Positions 8,480-16,458 of a stretch of 64,000 bases of DNA are shown here, one piece after another. Under the pieces are notes generated by a model. It saw nothing but the letters and a program-made list of their open reading frames with translations, was not told the DNA's origin and ran no database searches. How positions within the stretch are numbered: the stretch's first letter is position 1; the number at the start of each line of letters is the position of its first letter. This DNA comes from Methylobacter sp. KS41 (GTDB lineage: Bacteria > Pseudomonadota > Gammaproteobacteria > Methylococcales > Methylomonadaceae): contig PHSP01000001.1 of NCBI GenBank assembly GCA_002862125.1, positions 496,001 through 560,000 of the forward strand, in the 5' to 3' direction. Made by a program: the position numbers and the translations under genes.

Positions 8480-10711
8480 ATGAGCAAAGAAACGAAATGG
8501 GCCATCTGCAGTACCTGCGATATCAATTGCGGAGTTCTTGTCACCGTTGAAGACGGTCTGGTGAAATCGATCAAAAAAAATCCGGATCACCCCCTCACGC
8601 CGAATTCGATCTGCGTCAAGGGGGCCAACGCAAATAAGTACATTACCCACCCCGACCGATTAACGCATGCGCTGAAAAGAGTTGGTGAGCGCGGCTCGGG
8701 TCAGTGGGAAAAAATTAGCACGAAGCAAGCTTTAGATGAGATTGCCGATAAGATGAAGCAGTTGATAGCCGAAGACGGGCCGGAAACAATCGGCAGCACC
8801 TATGGCTGGAGCTCTAACGCCGGTGCGGCCTCACGAAGATTTATGAACCTACTGGGGAGTCCGAACTGGACTTGGACGGGATACGTGTGTTTAGCCAATT
8901 CCACGGTGCCCAGTAAAGTGACATACGGTTTGATGCAGTTTCCAGACTTTGAGAATACCAAATGCATCGTGCTTTTAGGCCACGCTCCGGGCCCGCAGAG
9001 ATGGGTGGCTGAGTACCTGTGGATTAAGGGTGCCCTGGATAGGGGCGCAAAGCTGATCGTCACAGATCCACGCCGTAATAGCTACAGTGATCAAGCGGAC
9101 ATCTTTCTGCAGGTTAAGCCCGCTACGGATAGTGCCTATTTACTGGCCTGGATTAATGTGATCATCGAAGAAGAACTCTATGACAAAGAATTTGTAGAAA
9201 AATGGACAGTTGGTTTTGAACAACTCGCTGAACGAGTGAAGGAATACACTCCGGAGTGGGCGTCAGAAATCACCGGGGCGCCGGCGGATAAGATTCGAGA
9301 GTCTGCCCGCATGTATGCCACTACGGGTCCGGCGGTGATCCCCTGGGGAGCAGTACCGGATCACCATGCCAATAGCACGCAGACCTTACGGGCCTTAACC
9401 ATATTGAGGGCCATCACCGGCAACCTCGATGTACCCGGCGGCGAATTGTTGATGGGGTACCATCCGGAAATTTCATCGGATGATGAATTCGAACTCAATG
9501 AGAAGCTATCGCCCGAACAACGCAAGAAACAACTCGGTAGAGATCGGTTTAAGCTCTTGAGCTGGGAAACACTCGAAAAGACCGCTCCAGCAATGGAAAA
9601 GGTCTGGGGCAAGAAAAACTCAAACCAGATATCCGGCGGCGCGATGGCGCATCCTGCGAGCATGTGGGAGGCGATGAAAACAGGCAAGCCTTACCGCTTG
9701 AGGGCACTTATATCGCAATGCAATAACACTTTAATCAGTTATCCCAACACCACTCACGTTTATGAAGGGTTGATGAACCTGGATTTGTTAGTTGTCATGG
9801 ACCTTATTAAGTCGCCCACGGCTCAAATCGCAGATTATATTCTGCCGGCTACCCATTGGCTTGAAAGGCCGAACCTGTTTAATTACTGGGATTGGATTCC
9901 AGTCTATCAGGGCGGACAACAATCGGTCCAGGCACCGGAAGAATGTCTGCATGACTGGATGTTATGGCGTGAGCTTGGCGTCCGTCTGGGACAAGAGAAG
10001 TATTGGCCAGCAAGCATGGAAGAGAGCTACGATGAACGGTTAAAGCCTGCGGGTTTAACATGGGAAAAATTATCAACCCAGGATCGGGCTTCCGCGCCTG
10101 AAATGACTTTCAAGAAGTACGAACAAACTGGCTTTGGCACACCTAGCGGGAAAGTTGAACTCTATTCAAGCATTTTCGAAGAGCTAGGCTATGATCCGTT
10201 GCCAAGCTGGATTGAACCACCAGAAAGCTACGCGAGGAAGCCGGAGTTAGCCAAGGAGTATCCGTTGACCTTTTTCACCGGGATGCGTGAAAATTATTGG
10301 TTTCACAGTTTTGGCCTCGGCCGTTCCACAGAAGTGCTGCGCAGCCGTGAGCCGGATCCTCGCATGCAAATCCATCCGGATACGGCCTACGATTTAGACC
10401 TGTCGGATGGAGATTGGGCATGGGTGGAAAATACCACCGGAAAGAAAATCAAACTCAGGTCGTGGCTCTGTAACGATACCCAACCTAGTGTAATCAGGGT
10501 TCCTCATGGTTGGTGGTATCCAGAAACAACTGGAAGTGAAGAACCTGGGGCGGCGTTATCGAGCCTTTGGAAATCCGCGGATTCCGTACTCACTCAAGAC
10601 TCCGACGAATACTGCGATAAGGAACAAGGCAACTTCCAACTCAGAGGGCTGGCTTGCAAGGTCTATAAAGTGGAGGATGGAACAGAAGGAACAAGCTATT
10701 CGGTGGCTTAA
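8480..10711 (+). CDS. Acetylene hydratase-like Mo/W-bis-pterin enzyme
   Basis: A 743-residue member of the DMSO-reductase (MopB) superfamily. The [4Fe-4S] ligands are C10, C13, C17 and C45 (CSTCDINC...NSICVK). From my memory of the Syntrophotalea (Pelobacter) acetylenica acetylene hydratase, the match extends through the whole chain and includes its special pocket. The catalytic aspartate Asp13 corresponds to D14, Lys48 to K47, the tungsten-ligand Cys141 to C137, Ile14 to I15, Ile142 to L138, and Trp179, Trp293 and Trp472 to W175, W289 and W470. Ile113 lies in a divergent loop (W110/S111 here). There is no signal peptide, so it should be cytoplasmic. Acetylene hydratase converts acetylene to acetaldehyde without redox change. 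The start is supported by GAGAGG upstream. The cofactor operon follows. An alternative is an unknown MopB enzyme of the same clade. Confidence 0.8.
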   Translation: MSKETKWAICSTCDINCGVLVTVEDGLVKSIKKNPDHPLTPNSICVKGANANKYITHPDRLTHALKRVGERGSGQWEKISTKQALDEIADKMKQLIAEDGPETIGSTYGWSSNAGAASRRFMNLLGSPNWTWTGYVCLANSTVPSKVTYGLMQFPDFENTKCIVLLGHAPGPQRWVAEYLWIKGALDRGAKLIVTDPRRNSYSDQADIFLQVKPATDSAYLLAWINVIIEEELYDKEFVEKWTVGFEQLAERVKEYTPEWASEITGAPADKIRESARMYATTGPAVIPWGAVPDHHANSTQTLRALTILRAITGNLDVPGGELLMGYHPEISSDDEFELNEKLSPEQRKKQLGRDRFKLLSWETLEKTAPAMEKVWGKKNSNQISGGAMAHPASMWEAMKTGKPYRLRALISQCNNTLISYPNTTHVYEGLMNLDLLVVMDLIKSPTAQIADYILPATHWLERPNLFNYWDWIPVYQGGQQSVQAPEECLHDWMLWRELGVRLGQEKYWPASMEESYDERLKPAGLTWEKLSTQDRASAPEMTFKKYEQTGFGTPSGKVELYSSIFEELGYDPLPSWIEPPESYARKPELAKEYPLTFFTGMRENYWFHSFGLGRSTEVLRSREPDPRMQIHPDTAYDLDLSDGDWAWVENTTGKKIKLRSWLCNDTQPSVIRVPHGWWYPETTGSEEPGAALSSLWKSADSVLTQDSDEYCDKEQGNFQLRGLACKVYKVEDGTEGTSYSVA

Positions 10712-11260
10712 ACCTTTGTAGCACGCACATGGCAATAGGGCTTAATAGTAGTTTGAAATAGCGCTTAGATCAGGTAAGGAGTCTTTCATTTGGATTTAAA
10801 ATCGATAGACTCCTTACCACAACCATTCTAAATCGTTTTTCCTGTCTTGAAGAGCATCGAGTCGATAAGCTGTAAAAGCGTCAACTCTTTCAAAGTTTGC
10901 GCGGAATGATTGCTCGTCCTTAATCGTAAACATAAACATGAGCTCGTGCGTGGAAGTTCGTTCAGTAATTGATTCGACTACAGCCGGATAAATCAGCCTT
11001 TTCGGCTGCTTATAAAATACGGTCACGGAAAATGTGTGTAAAACCCAAAGAGCCAGAATCCTAATGAAAAGAAATACAGCATATGCCAATGATTTTTTGA
11101 TCTTTATTAAAATAGAAAATCAGTAAAAACGTTTTGTATAGTTAGCGCTCTTTAAACAACATTAACTTCGAGCTTGCAGACCTAAGTACGATTATAAGGT
11201 TCATGGCCGATAGGCTTTTGCCGGAAACAGCAAAGCCTCCCGTACTTGGAAAGGAGTAAC
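10712..11260. other. Spacer between hydratase-like gene and cofactor operon
   Basis: About 550 bp. It holds only a weak minus-strand frame (10814-11089, 91 codons, TTG start) with one hydrophobic stretch near its N-terminus and no recognisable family. The sequence before 11261 must contain the promoter of the moa genes, if they have their own, but no clear boxes stand out. An AAAGGAG ribosome-binding site precedes moaA. Confidence 0.4.
10814..11089 (-). CDS. Doubtful small hypothetical protein
   Basis: A 91-codon frame with a TTG start, an N-terminal hydrophobic segment (about residues 2-25) and a soluble tail ending DRKNDLEWLW. It has no clear ribosome-binding site and no family that I recognise. 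It lies between the hydratase-like gene and moaA on the opposite strand. It may be a remnant of a larger gene or a chance frame. Confidence 0.2.
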   Translation of the reverse strand: MAYAVFLFIRILALWVLHTFSVTVFYKQPKRLIYPAVVESITERTSTHELMFMFTIKDEQSFRANFERVDAFTAYRLDALQDRKNDLEWLW

Positions 11261-12301
11261 ATGAGTATGAATTATTTACATACAACACACCCAAAAAACT
11301 CAACAGCTTCCCATCTGATTGATCCCCAGGGGCGCCATTTAAATTATCTGCGGCTTGCCGTTACCGACCGTTGCAATTTCCGTTGTACTTATTGTATGCC
11401 AAAGGAGGGTATTGATCTTAAAGCGCGTGATGATATTATGCGTTTTCAGGAAATGGAACACCTGCTTAGACTATTTCTGGATTTAGGTGTAACCAAAGTG
11501 CGCATTACCGGTGGTGAGCCTTTTGTGCGTAAAGGTCTGCCTGATTTTTTAATCAGAATAAATCAATATGAAAAACTGGAAACAATCAATTTAACAACGA
11601 ATGCCTATTTTTTAGAAGATACTATTCCATTGTTTCAAAAAATAAAATCAGGCAGTATTAACATCAGTCTTGATTCGTTAAAGCGAGACGTTTTTTATAA
11701 AATTACCCGGCGTGATGATTTTGAACGGGTGTGGAATAGCATTGATAAAATGCTGCTAACGGATCTGAACGTTAAATTGAATATGGTGGTTCTCAAAGGC
11801 GTCAATGACAATGAAATTGTTGACTTTGCTATGTTGGCCAAAAACAATAAAGTTGAAGTCCGCTTTATTGAACAAATGCCTTTTAACGGCGGGCACTTTT
11901 CAAACGATACAATTTCTGCAGAAGAAATCATCAAAACTTTGCAGAATTCTTTTCCTGAAATGATCGAACATCTTAAAATGAGTTCAACTGCCCGGATTTT
12001 TGAAATCCCCGGATTTAGGGGAAAAGTCGGCATCATCGCCGGTCATTCCAGAACATTCTGTTCAACATGCAGCCGTTTAAGGCTCACTCCCGACGGTACA
12101 TTCAAAACCTGTCTCTATGATCATGGCGCCGTAAATTTAAAAGACATGCTGCGCTCAGGAAAAAATGATCAGGAAATAAAAACGGCAATTAGAGATGCCG
12201 TGGCCAAAAGGGCAAAAGATGGATTTGAATCGGAACAGCGTACGCAGCAAATAATTCATTTTTCAAAAAATCATCTTTCAATGGCACAGATAGGTGGATG
12301 A
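11261..12301 (+). CDS. moaA: GTP 3',8-cyclase (molybdopterin biosynthesis protein A)
   Basis: A 346-residue radical-SAM enzyme that starts molybdopterin synthesis by cyclising GTP together with MoaC. The N-terminal [4Fe-4S] cluster motif is C38-x3-C42-x2-C45, and the SAM-binding ITGGEPF follows. The C-terminal second cluster motif (CSTCSRLRLTPDGTFKTCLY) and the terminal Gly-Gly tail are all present. I chose the ATG at 11261 because AAAGGAG lies 6 nt upstream; a longer TTG frame starting at 11246 would include that ribosome-binding site. The stop overlaps the next start (ATGA). The gene looks more AT-rich than the hydratase-like gene before it. Confidence 0.93.
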   Translation: MSMNYLHTTHPKNSTASHLIDPQGRHLNYLRLAVTDRCNFRCTYCMPKEGIDLKARDDIMRFQEMEHLLRLFLDLGVTKVRITGGEPFVRKGLPDFLIRINQYEKLETINLTTNAYFLEDTIPLFQKIKSGSINISLDSLKRDVFYKITRRDDFERVWNSIDKMLLTDLNVKLNMVVLKGVNDNEIVDFAMLAKNNKVEVRFIEQMPFNGGHFSNDTISAEEIIKTLQNSFPEMIEHLKMSSTARIFEIPGFRGKVGIIAGHSRTFCSTCSRLRLTPDGTFKTCLYDHGAVNLKDMLRSGKNDQEIKTAIRDAVAKRAKDGFESEQRTQQIIHFSKNHLSMAQIGG

Positions 12302-12462
12302 TGGAAAAACTTAAAAATAGATTTTTATTTTCGGAATGGTCTGGCTCCATTGGTGACTTGAGAACACTATTACCGCTGGCAGTTGCGCTTGCTGTTGGTT
12401 TCATTTCTTTTGCCACACGAAACCTGACGATCGCACTGGTAGCCGGATTGATATTAGAGTAA
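12298..12462 (+). pseudogene. Remnant of a MOT1-type molybdate transporter
   Basis: A 54-codon frame coupled to moaA by an ATGA overlap. It reads RFLFSEWSGSIGDLRTLLPLA, typical of the N-terminus of the MFS_MOT1 molybdate transporter family, then goes directly into NLTIALVAGLILE, which looks like the C-terminal helix of the same family. A full transporter has well over 300 residues, so most of the gene seems to have been removed by an internal in-frame deletion. The identification is by eye from short segments, and it could instead be a different small membrane protein. Confidence 0.5.
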
Positions 12463-12526
12463 TAGCTATAAATTTTATTTAAACAGACAAACATAAACCG
12501 TTTCCATAAAAACGTAAGGAAAAACT

Positions 12527-12760
12527 ATGCAGGTTAATGTGATTTTTTTTGGTGTTCTGAGTGATGTGGTGGGGAAGAACATGTTGACGATTCAAGACAC
12601 AGACAATATGACTGACTTGAAAAGCAAATTAATCACAAATTATCCGGATTTAAAAGACTATACGTATAGAATGGCTGTAAATCAGCAAATGGTTGAAGAC
12701 AATTACCTTCTTTTTGATAACGATTCGGTCGCAGTTTTGCCCCCCTTTGCTGGGGGCTGA
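12527..12760 (+). CDS. moaD: Molybdopterin synthase sulfur-carrier subunit
   Basis: A 77-residue ubiquitin-like protein ending in the diagnostic PPFAGG. The terminal glycine is adenylated by MoeB and then thiocarboxylated to donate sulfur in molybdopterin synthesis. The ATG at 12527 is preceded by a purine-rich GTAAGGAAAA. It is followed after 16 bp by the gene for its activating enzyme, as expected in a cofactor operon. Confidence 0.92.
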   Translation: MQVNVIFFGVLSDVVGKNMLTIQDTDNMTDLKSKLITNYPDLKDYTYRMAVNQQMVEDNYLLFDNDSVAVLPPFAGG

Positions 12761-12776
12761 TTTTTTAAAGGCAGCC

Positions 12777-14342
12777 ATGAACCTAAATAAAGAGGAAATT
12801 CAGTATTATCACCGCCATTTGATTTTACCCCATATTGGCAAAACAGGACAACAGGCTTTAAAAAAAGCAAAAGTACTGGTTATCGGTGCAGGTGGATTGG
12901 GCTGCCCTATTTTAATGTATCTATCCGGAGCCGGTGTCGGCAGGATTGGTATTGTGGATCCCGATAAAGTTGCGGTTTCTAATTTGCATCGCCAGGTGTT
13001 GTATGGCTTTTCACAGGTTGGAGAATTCAAAGCCGAAGCCGCGGTAAATCGTTTAAAGGATCTCAATCCCAATATTGTTTTAAAGGCATACACTCAAAGA
13101 TTGTCTCCGGAAAATGCTGTCGATTTGATTTCCCAATATGATGTCATTGTTGATGCTACAGACAACTTTCCAACCCGTTATTTGATTAACGATTTTTGTG
13201 TTTACCTGGATAAACCTTTTGTTTCAGGATCAATAGACCGCTTTCAGGGACAATTGAGTGTATTAAATTTTACAGATAATCAAGGCAATAAATGCCCAAC
13301 TTATCGCTGCCTGTTTCCCAACCCCCCGGCACCCGAAACAGCACCGGATTGTTCGCAAAATGGTGTCATTGGCGTTCTTCCGGGAATTATCGGTAATTTG
13401 CAGGCAAACGAAGTTATAAAAATGATCTGCGGAGTAGGCGAAGTTTTATCAGGGAAAGTTTTGATGTTCGATGCATTGAGCAATCAAACGATGCTGTTTT
13501 CCATTCAACGAAACGAACAGGCTGTGCAGCAGGCTTTGCAAAATGCCACGGATTTTGAGTCATTTGATTATGAAAGTTTTTGCAGTTCAAGTCAGCAAAA
13601 AATAAATGAAATCAGTGCTGTTGATCTGCACAAAAAATTACAAAACAACGAAAAAATACAATTGATTGATGTTCGTTCGATACCCGAATTCCAAGAGGAA
13701 TTGCCGAATGCTGTTCGCATCCCGCTAAATATTTTGCAGGCTAATATTCATAACATATCGAAAAACGATAGCCAGGTTGTTTTTTATTGTGACCACGGAA
13801 TCAATAGCGTCCGGGCAATTAGAATGCTGCCAAATCATCATAAACTTAAAAATGTATTTAATCTTACAGGCGGTTTGGCAGTGTGGTTGAAAGAGGAAAA
13901 AAGTAGAACCATGAACGCTAAAAATTATTTTATCCAGGGAGCTATCGATCCGGTTTTTATCGGTGAGCAGATAGCAAAACATAGCTCTAAACATGACATA
14001 GGCGCCCATTCTATTTTTCTCGGTCAGGTACGTGCTGATGAAAAAGTGGGCAAACAGGTGGCCGGAATTGAATACTCGGCTTATGAAGACATGGCCAACC
14101 AAGCGTTTTCAAAAATTCGTGAAGAAGCTTTTGAACAATGGCCGTTAAATTGCCTGCACATATATCATAGTACCGGATTGGTAAAAACCGGAGAACTCTC
14201 TCTTTTTGTTTTTTGCTCTTCCGGGCATCGTAAAGAAAGTATTAAAGCGATGGAACAGATTGTTGAAGGTATTAAACACAAAGTTCCCATCTGGAAAAAA
14301 GAAATCATGGAAGATAAATCTATGCACTGGGTTCAGGAATAG
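12777..14342 (+). CDS. MoeB-rhodanese-MoaE fusion protein
   Basis: A 521-residue three-domain protein. Residues 1-~270 form a MoeB/ThiF-type E1-like adenylyltransferase with GAGGLG, NLHRQ and the CLFPNPP...GVLPGIIG segments. Residues ~285-375 are a rhodanese domain with an active-site loop CDHGINS. Residues 379-521 are a complete MoaE, the large subunit of molybdopterin synthase, starting at an internal Met codon (13911) and containing GAHSIFLGQVR. The separate E2-type second CxxC zinc pair of E. coli MoeB is not seen. Adenylation and sulfur transfer to MoaD, and the synthase large subunit, are thus on one chain. The ATG at 12777 has AAAGG upstream. The fusion may be natural or may have arisen by loss of a stop between two genes. 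Confidence 0.88.
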   Translation: MNLNKEEIQYYHRHLILPHIGKTGQQALKKAKVLVIGAGGLGCPILMYLSGAGVGRIGIVDPDKVAVSNLHRQVLYGFSQVGEFKAEAAVNRLKDLNPNIVLKAYTQRLSPENAVDLISQYDVIVDATDNFPTRYLINDFCVYLDKPFVSGSIDRFQGQLSVLNFTDNQGNKCPTYRCLFPNPPAPETAPDCSQNGVIGVLPGIIGNLQANEVIKMICGVGEVLSGKVLMFDALSNQTMLFSIQRNEQAVQQALQNATDFESFDYESFCSSSQQKINEISAVDLHKKLQNNEKIQLIDVRSIPEFQEELPNAVRIPLNILQANIHNISKNDSQVVFYCDHGINSVRAIRMLPNHHKLKNVFNLTGGLAVWLKEEKSRTMNAKNYFIQGAIDPVFIGEQIAKHSSKHDIGAHSIFLGQVRADEKVGKQVAGIEYSAYEDMANQAFSKIREEAFEQWPLNCLHIYHSTGLVKTGELSLFVFCSSGHRKESIKAMEQIVEGIKHKVPIWKKEIMEDKSMHWVQE

Positions 14343-14451
14343 CTTGTAAGAACATTTTTATCGGAAAATGCAAGGTCAGTTGAAAATGTAATTTTTCTGT
14401 TAATTTATTCAATTAAATGCAAAAACAAAATAAATTTTTTAAAAATACAAA

Positions 14452-15384
14452 ATGATCGATATTAGTCCAAAATTCAGCACATTAAGATATGCGAAAGCCG
14501 AAGGAATTTTAACGGCTAATTCGGAAACAATAAAACGGGTGGCTGAAAAAACTGTTCCCAAAGGAGATGTTTTACAGGTTGCACGGGCAGCAGGCATAAC
14601 CGCTGCGAAAAATGCTGCTGCCTGGATCGTCTTTTGTCATACTCTTCCTTTGGATTGGGTGGGTATAAGTTTTGATATCGGCAAAGACACCATAAAAATT
14701 TCAGCGGAAGTAAAAGCAATCTGGAAAACCGGTGTTGAAATGGAAGCTATGGCTGCAGTTACGGGCGCGCTGTTAAACGTCTATGATATGCTTAAACCGT
14801 TAGATGAAAACATCTCTTTTTCCGATGTAAAACTGGTTAAGAAAAAGGGAGGCAAAAGCAGTTTTAAAGAATATTTTGCCGAACCATTAAAATCGGCTGT
14901 TCTTGTTATTTCTGATTCAACATATGCCGGAAACCGCGAAGATACATCCGGAAAAATCATCAAACTATTTTTGGAAGATAAAGATCTCTCGGTTCCGGTC
15001 TATGAAATTTTACCCGATGATTCAGACCAAATATCAAATCGCTTGCGGCAACTAGTAGATGAAAATTTTGATCTGGTTATTACAACCGGTGGAACGGGTT
15101 TTGGCCCTAGAGACATAACTCCGGAAGCAACGGCCAAAGTCATCGAAAAAGAAGCACCCGGTCTGGCTGAGACTATACGCCGCCATGGTAAAGAACGCAC
15201 ACCTTATGCAATGTTGTCACGCGAATTGGCTGGCATCTGCGACAAAACATTAATCATTAATTTACCAGGAAGTTCCAAAGGTGCGCAGGAAAGTATGGAA
15301 GCACTTTTCCCTGGACTTTTGCATGCTTTCCCTATGCTGTGGGGTGGCGGACATGATGAAGAAAAACGCTGGGTAAAAAAGTGA
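14452..15384 (+). CDS. MoaC-MoaB/MogA fusion protein
   Basis: A 310-residue bifunctional protein. Residues 1-~150 are MoaC (cyclic pyranopterin monophosphate synthase) with KGDVLQVARAAG, the histidine in FCHTLPL, GVEMEAMAAVTGALL and KKKGGKS. Residues ~160-310 are a MoaB/MogA domain (molybdopterin adenylylation) with TTGGTGFGPRDITPEAT and NLPGSSKGAQES. Fusions of this order are known to me mainly from Bacteroidota. No Shine-Dalgarno precedes the ATG, only a run of A and T, also as in Bacteroidota. The gene overlaps the following moeA fragment by GTGA. Confidence 0.9.
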   Translation: MIDISPKFSTLRYAKAEGILTANSETIKRVAEKTVPKGDVLQVARAAGITAAKNAAAWIVFCHTLPLDWVGISFDIGKDTIKISAEVKAIWKTGVEMEAMAAVTGALLNVYDMLKPLDENISFSDVKLVKKKGGKSSFKEYFAEPLKSAVLVISDSTYAGNREDTSGKIIKLFLEDKDLSVPVYEILPDDSDQISNRLRQLVDENFDLVITTGGTGFGPRDITPEATAKVIEKEAPGLAETIRRHGKERTPYAMLSRELAGICDKTLIINLPGSSKGAQESMEALFPGLLHAFPMLWGGGHDEEKRWVKK

Positions 15385-15716
15385 TATCCATAAATCAAGC
15401 TATTGAAATAATGAAGGAAAATATACCTGATAGAAAAGCAGGCGTTATTTCAACATCTGATTCTCTTGGCTATGTTCTTGCCGAAAAGACGCTAGCAACA
15501 ATCTCTTCTCCCCGTTATACAAACAGTGCTGTGGATGGCTTTGCTGTCTCCTGGGAGGATGTCGAAAAACCGTCGTGCTACCTATTGCCAGAGAAAGCAG
15601 CGCAGGTTTTCCGGTTGGAGAAAAAAATAGTGCCCCATTCTGCTTACCGAATCAGCAATGGTGCGATTGTTCCTGAAGAGCTGGATTCGGTTGTGCCTAA
15701 GGAATATAAAACTTAG
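15381..15716 (+). pseudogene. Truncated MoeA (N-terminal fragment)
   Basis: A 111-codon frame with GTG start, coupled to the moaC-moaB fusion by a 4-nt overlap. It matches the N-terminus of MoeA (SINQAIEIMKENIP..., TNSAVDGFAVSWEDV, VVPKEYK) but ends where about 300 more residues should follow. The DNA after the stop is unrelated and leads into an inverted-repeat element. MoeA inserts the metal into molybdopterin, and a fragment this short cannot do so. A complete moeA follows 740 bp downstream. Confidence 0.88.
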
Positions 15717-16458
15717 TTTCCGAATGAGATCAACTGCATTCGCAGTGGCTTCGGCGGTATAACTAAATTGTCGAGTTTTTGTGCCTTTTGGGCACATCAA
15801 TTGAATTGATATAACAAGAACCTGCTTTGAAAAAAATTACGTTAAACAGGGGTGACGGTTAGCTCCATCAGCAACTATGCAACTGGCAATATTTACCGGC
15901 CATATAAACTTAGCCCCCTCAAGCGGTGATGGCTGAAATTGATTGCTAATGGTTGCACTGGTGGAGCTAACCGTCCATCCTGTTTGTTGAAATAAATGCT
16001 ATTAAATGAAGTAAGCAGCTTACAGACCTTCATCATCAATAATATCAGTACATTTGATGCGCGTGTACTGGGTTTTGGCGCTTGTTGCCCAGGCGTTTTC
16101 TTACCTCCAAAAGGAGTTCGTTAATTTCGACTCTTTCGCTAAGTAGCGAAAAGGTGATGAGGGTCTTTTTAACACATGCGTCAATAATAAAATGCAGAAA
16201 ATTAATCAGTAGTAGGACAACACACTTGTATTGCGATTTAAAAGAAACACAAACTATTAACAATAACCCACGTAAGCAGAGTGTTGAAGTTTTGGATGGA
16301 CGTTGGCTTTATCAACGCTATCGAGTTCATCTTATCTATTCTTTTCAGGCTATGGTAGTAACTTTAGCAAAAGGTAATATGATAAGTCATATCAGCAATA
16401 TGGAACAAATCAGAAGTGTATCGGCAACAGTGAGTGATCATGATAGTTTCGGAGTGTT
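15717..16458. other. Scar region between the broken and the intact moeA
   Basis: About 740 bp with no supported gene. It holds a MITE-like inverted-repeat element (15844-15985, separate entry). The remainder contains only short frames on both strands without convincing ribosome-binding sites or known products. The break in the first moeA and this debris mark the right-hand border of the apparently imported cofactor operon. Confidence 0.5.
15844..15985. repeat. 142-bp inverted-repeat (MITE-like) element
   Basis: The ends form imperfect inverted repeats of about 32 bp: 15844-15875 and 15952-15985, each beginning AAACAGG and sharing the core ACGGTTAGCTCCA. There is no coding frame inside. It could be a non-autonomous transposable element or a large hairpin. 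It lies 130 bp after the truncated moeA. Confidence 0.6.

Noticed and set aside
8480-10711. Formate dehydrogenase or nitrate reductase
   Set aside because: The cluster motif CSTCDINC, the Cys at 137 with following Leu, and the conserved Trp set fit acetylene hydratase better, and no partner subunits are present.
15582-15800. 72-codon minus-strand frame over the moeA break
   Set aside because: Mostly antisense to the moeA fragment; the extra part does not match any family I know.
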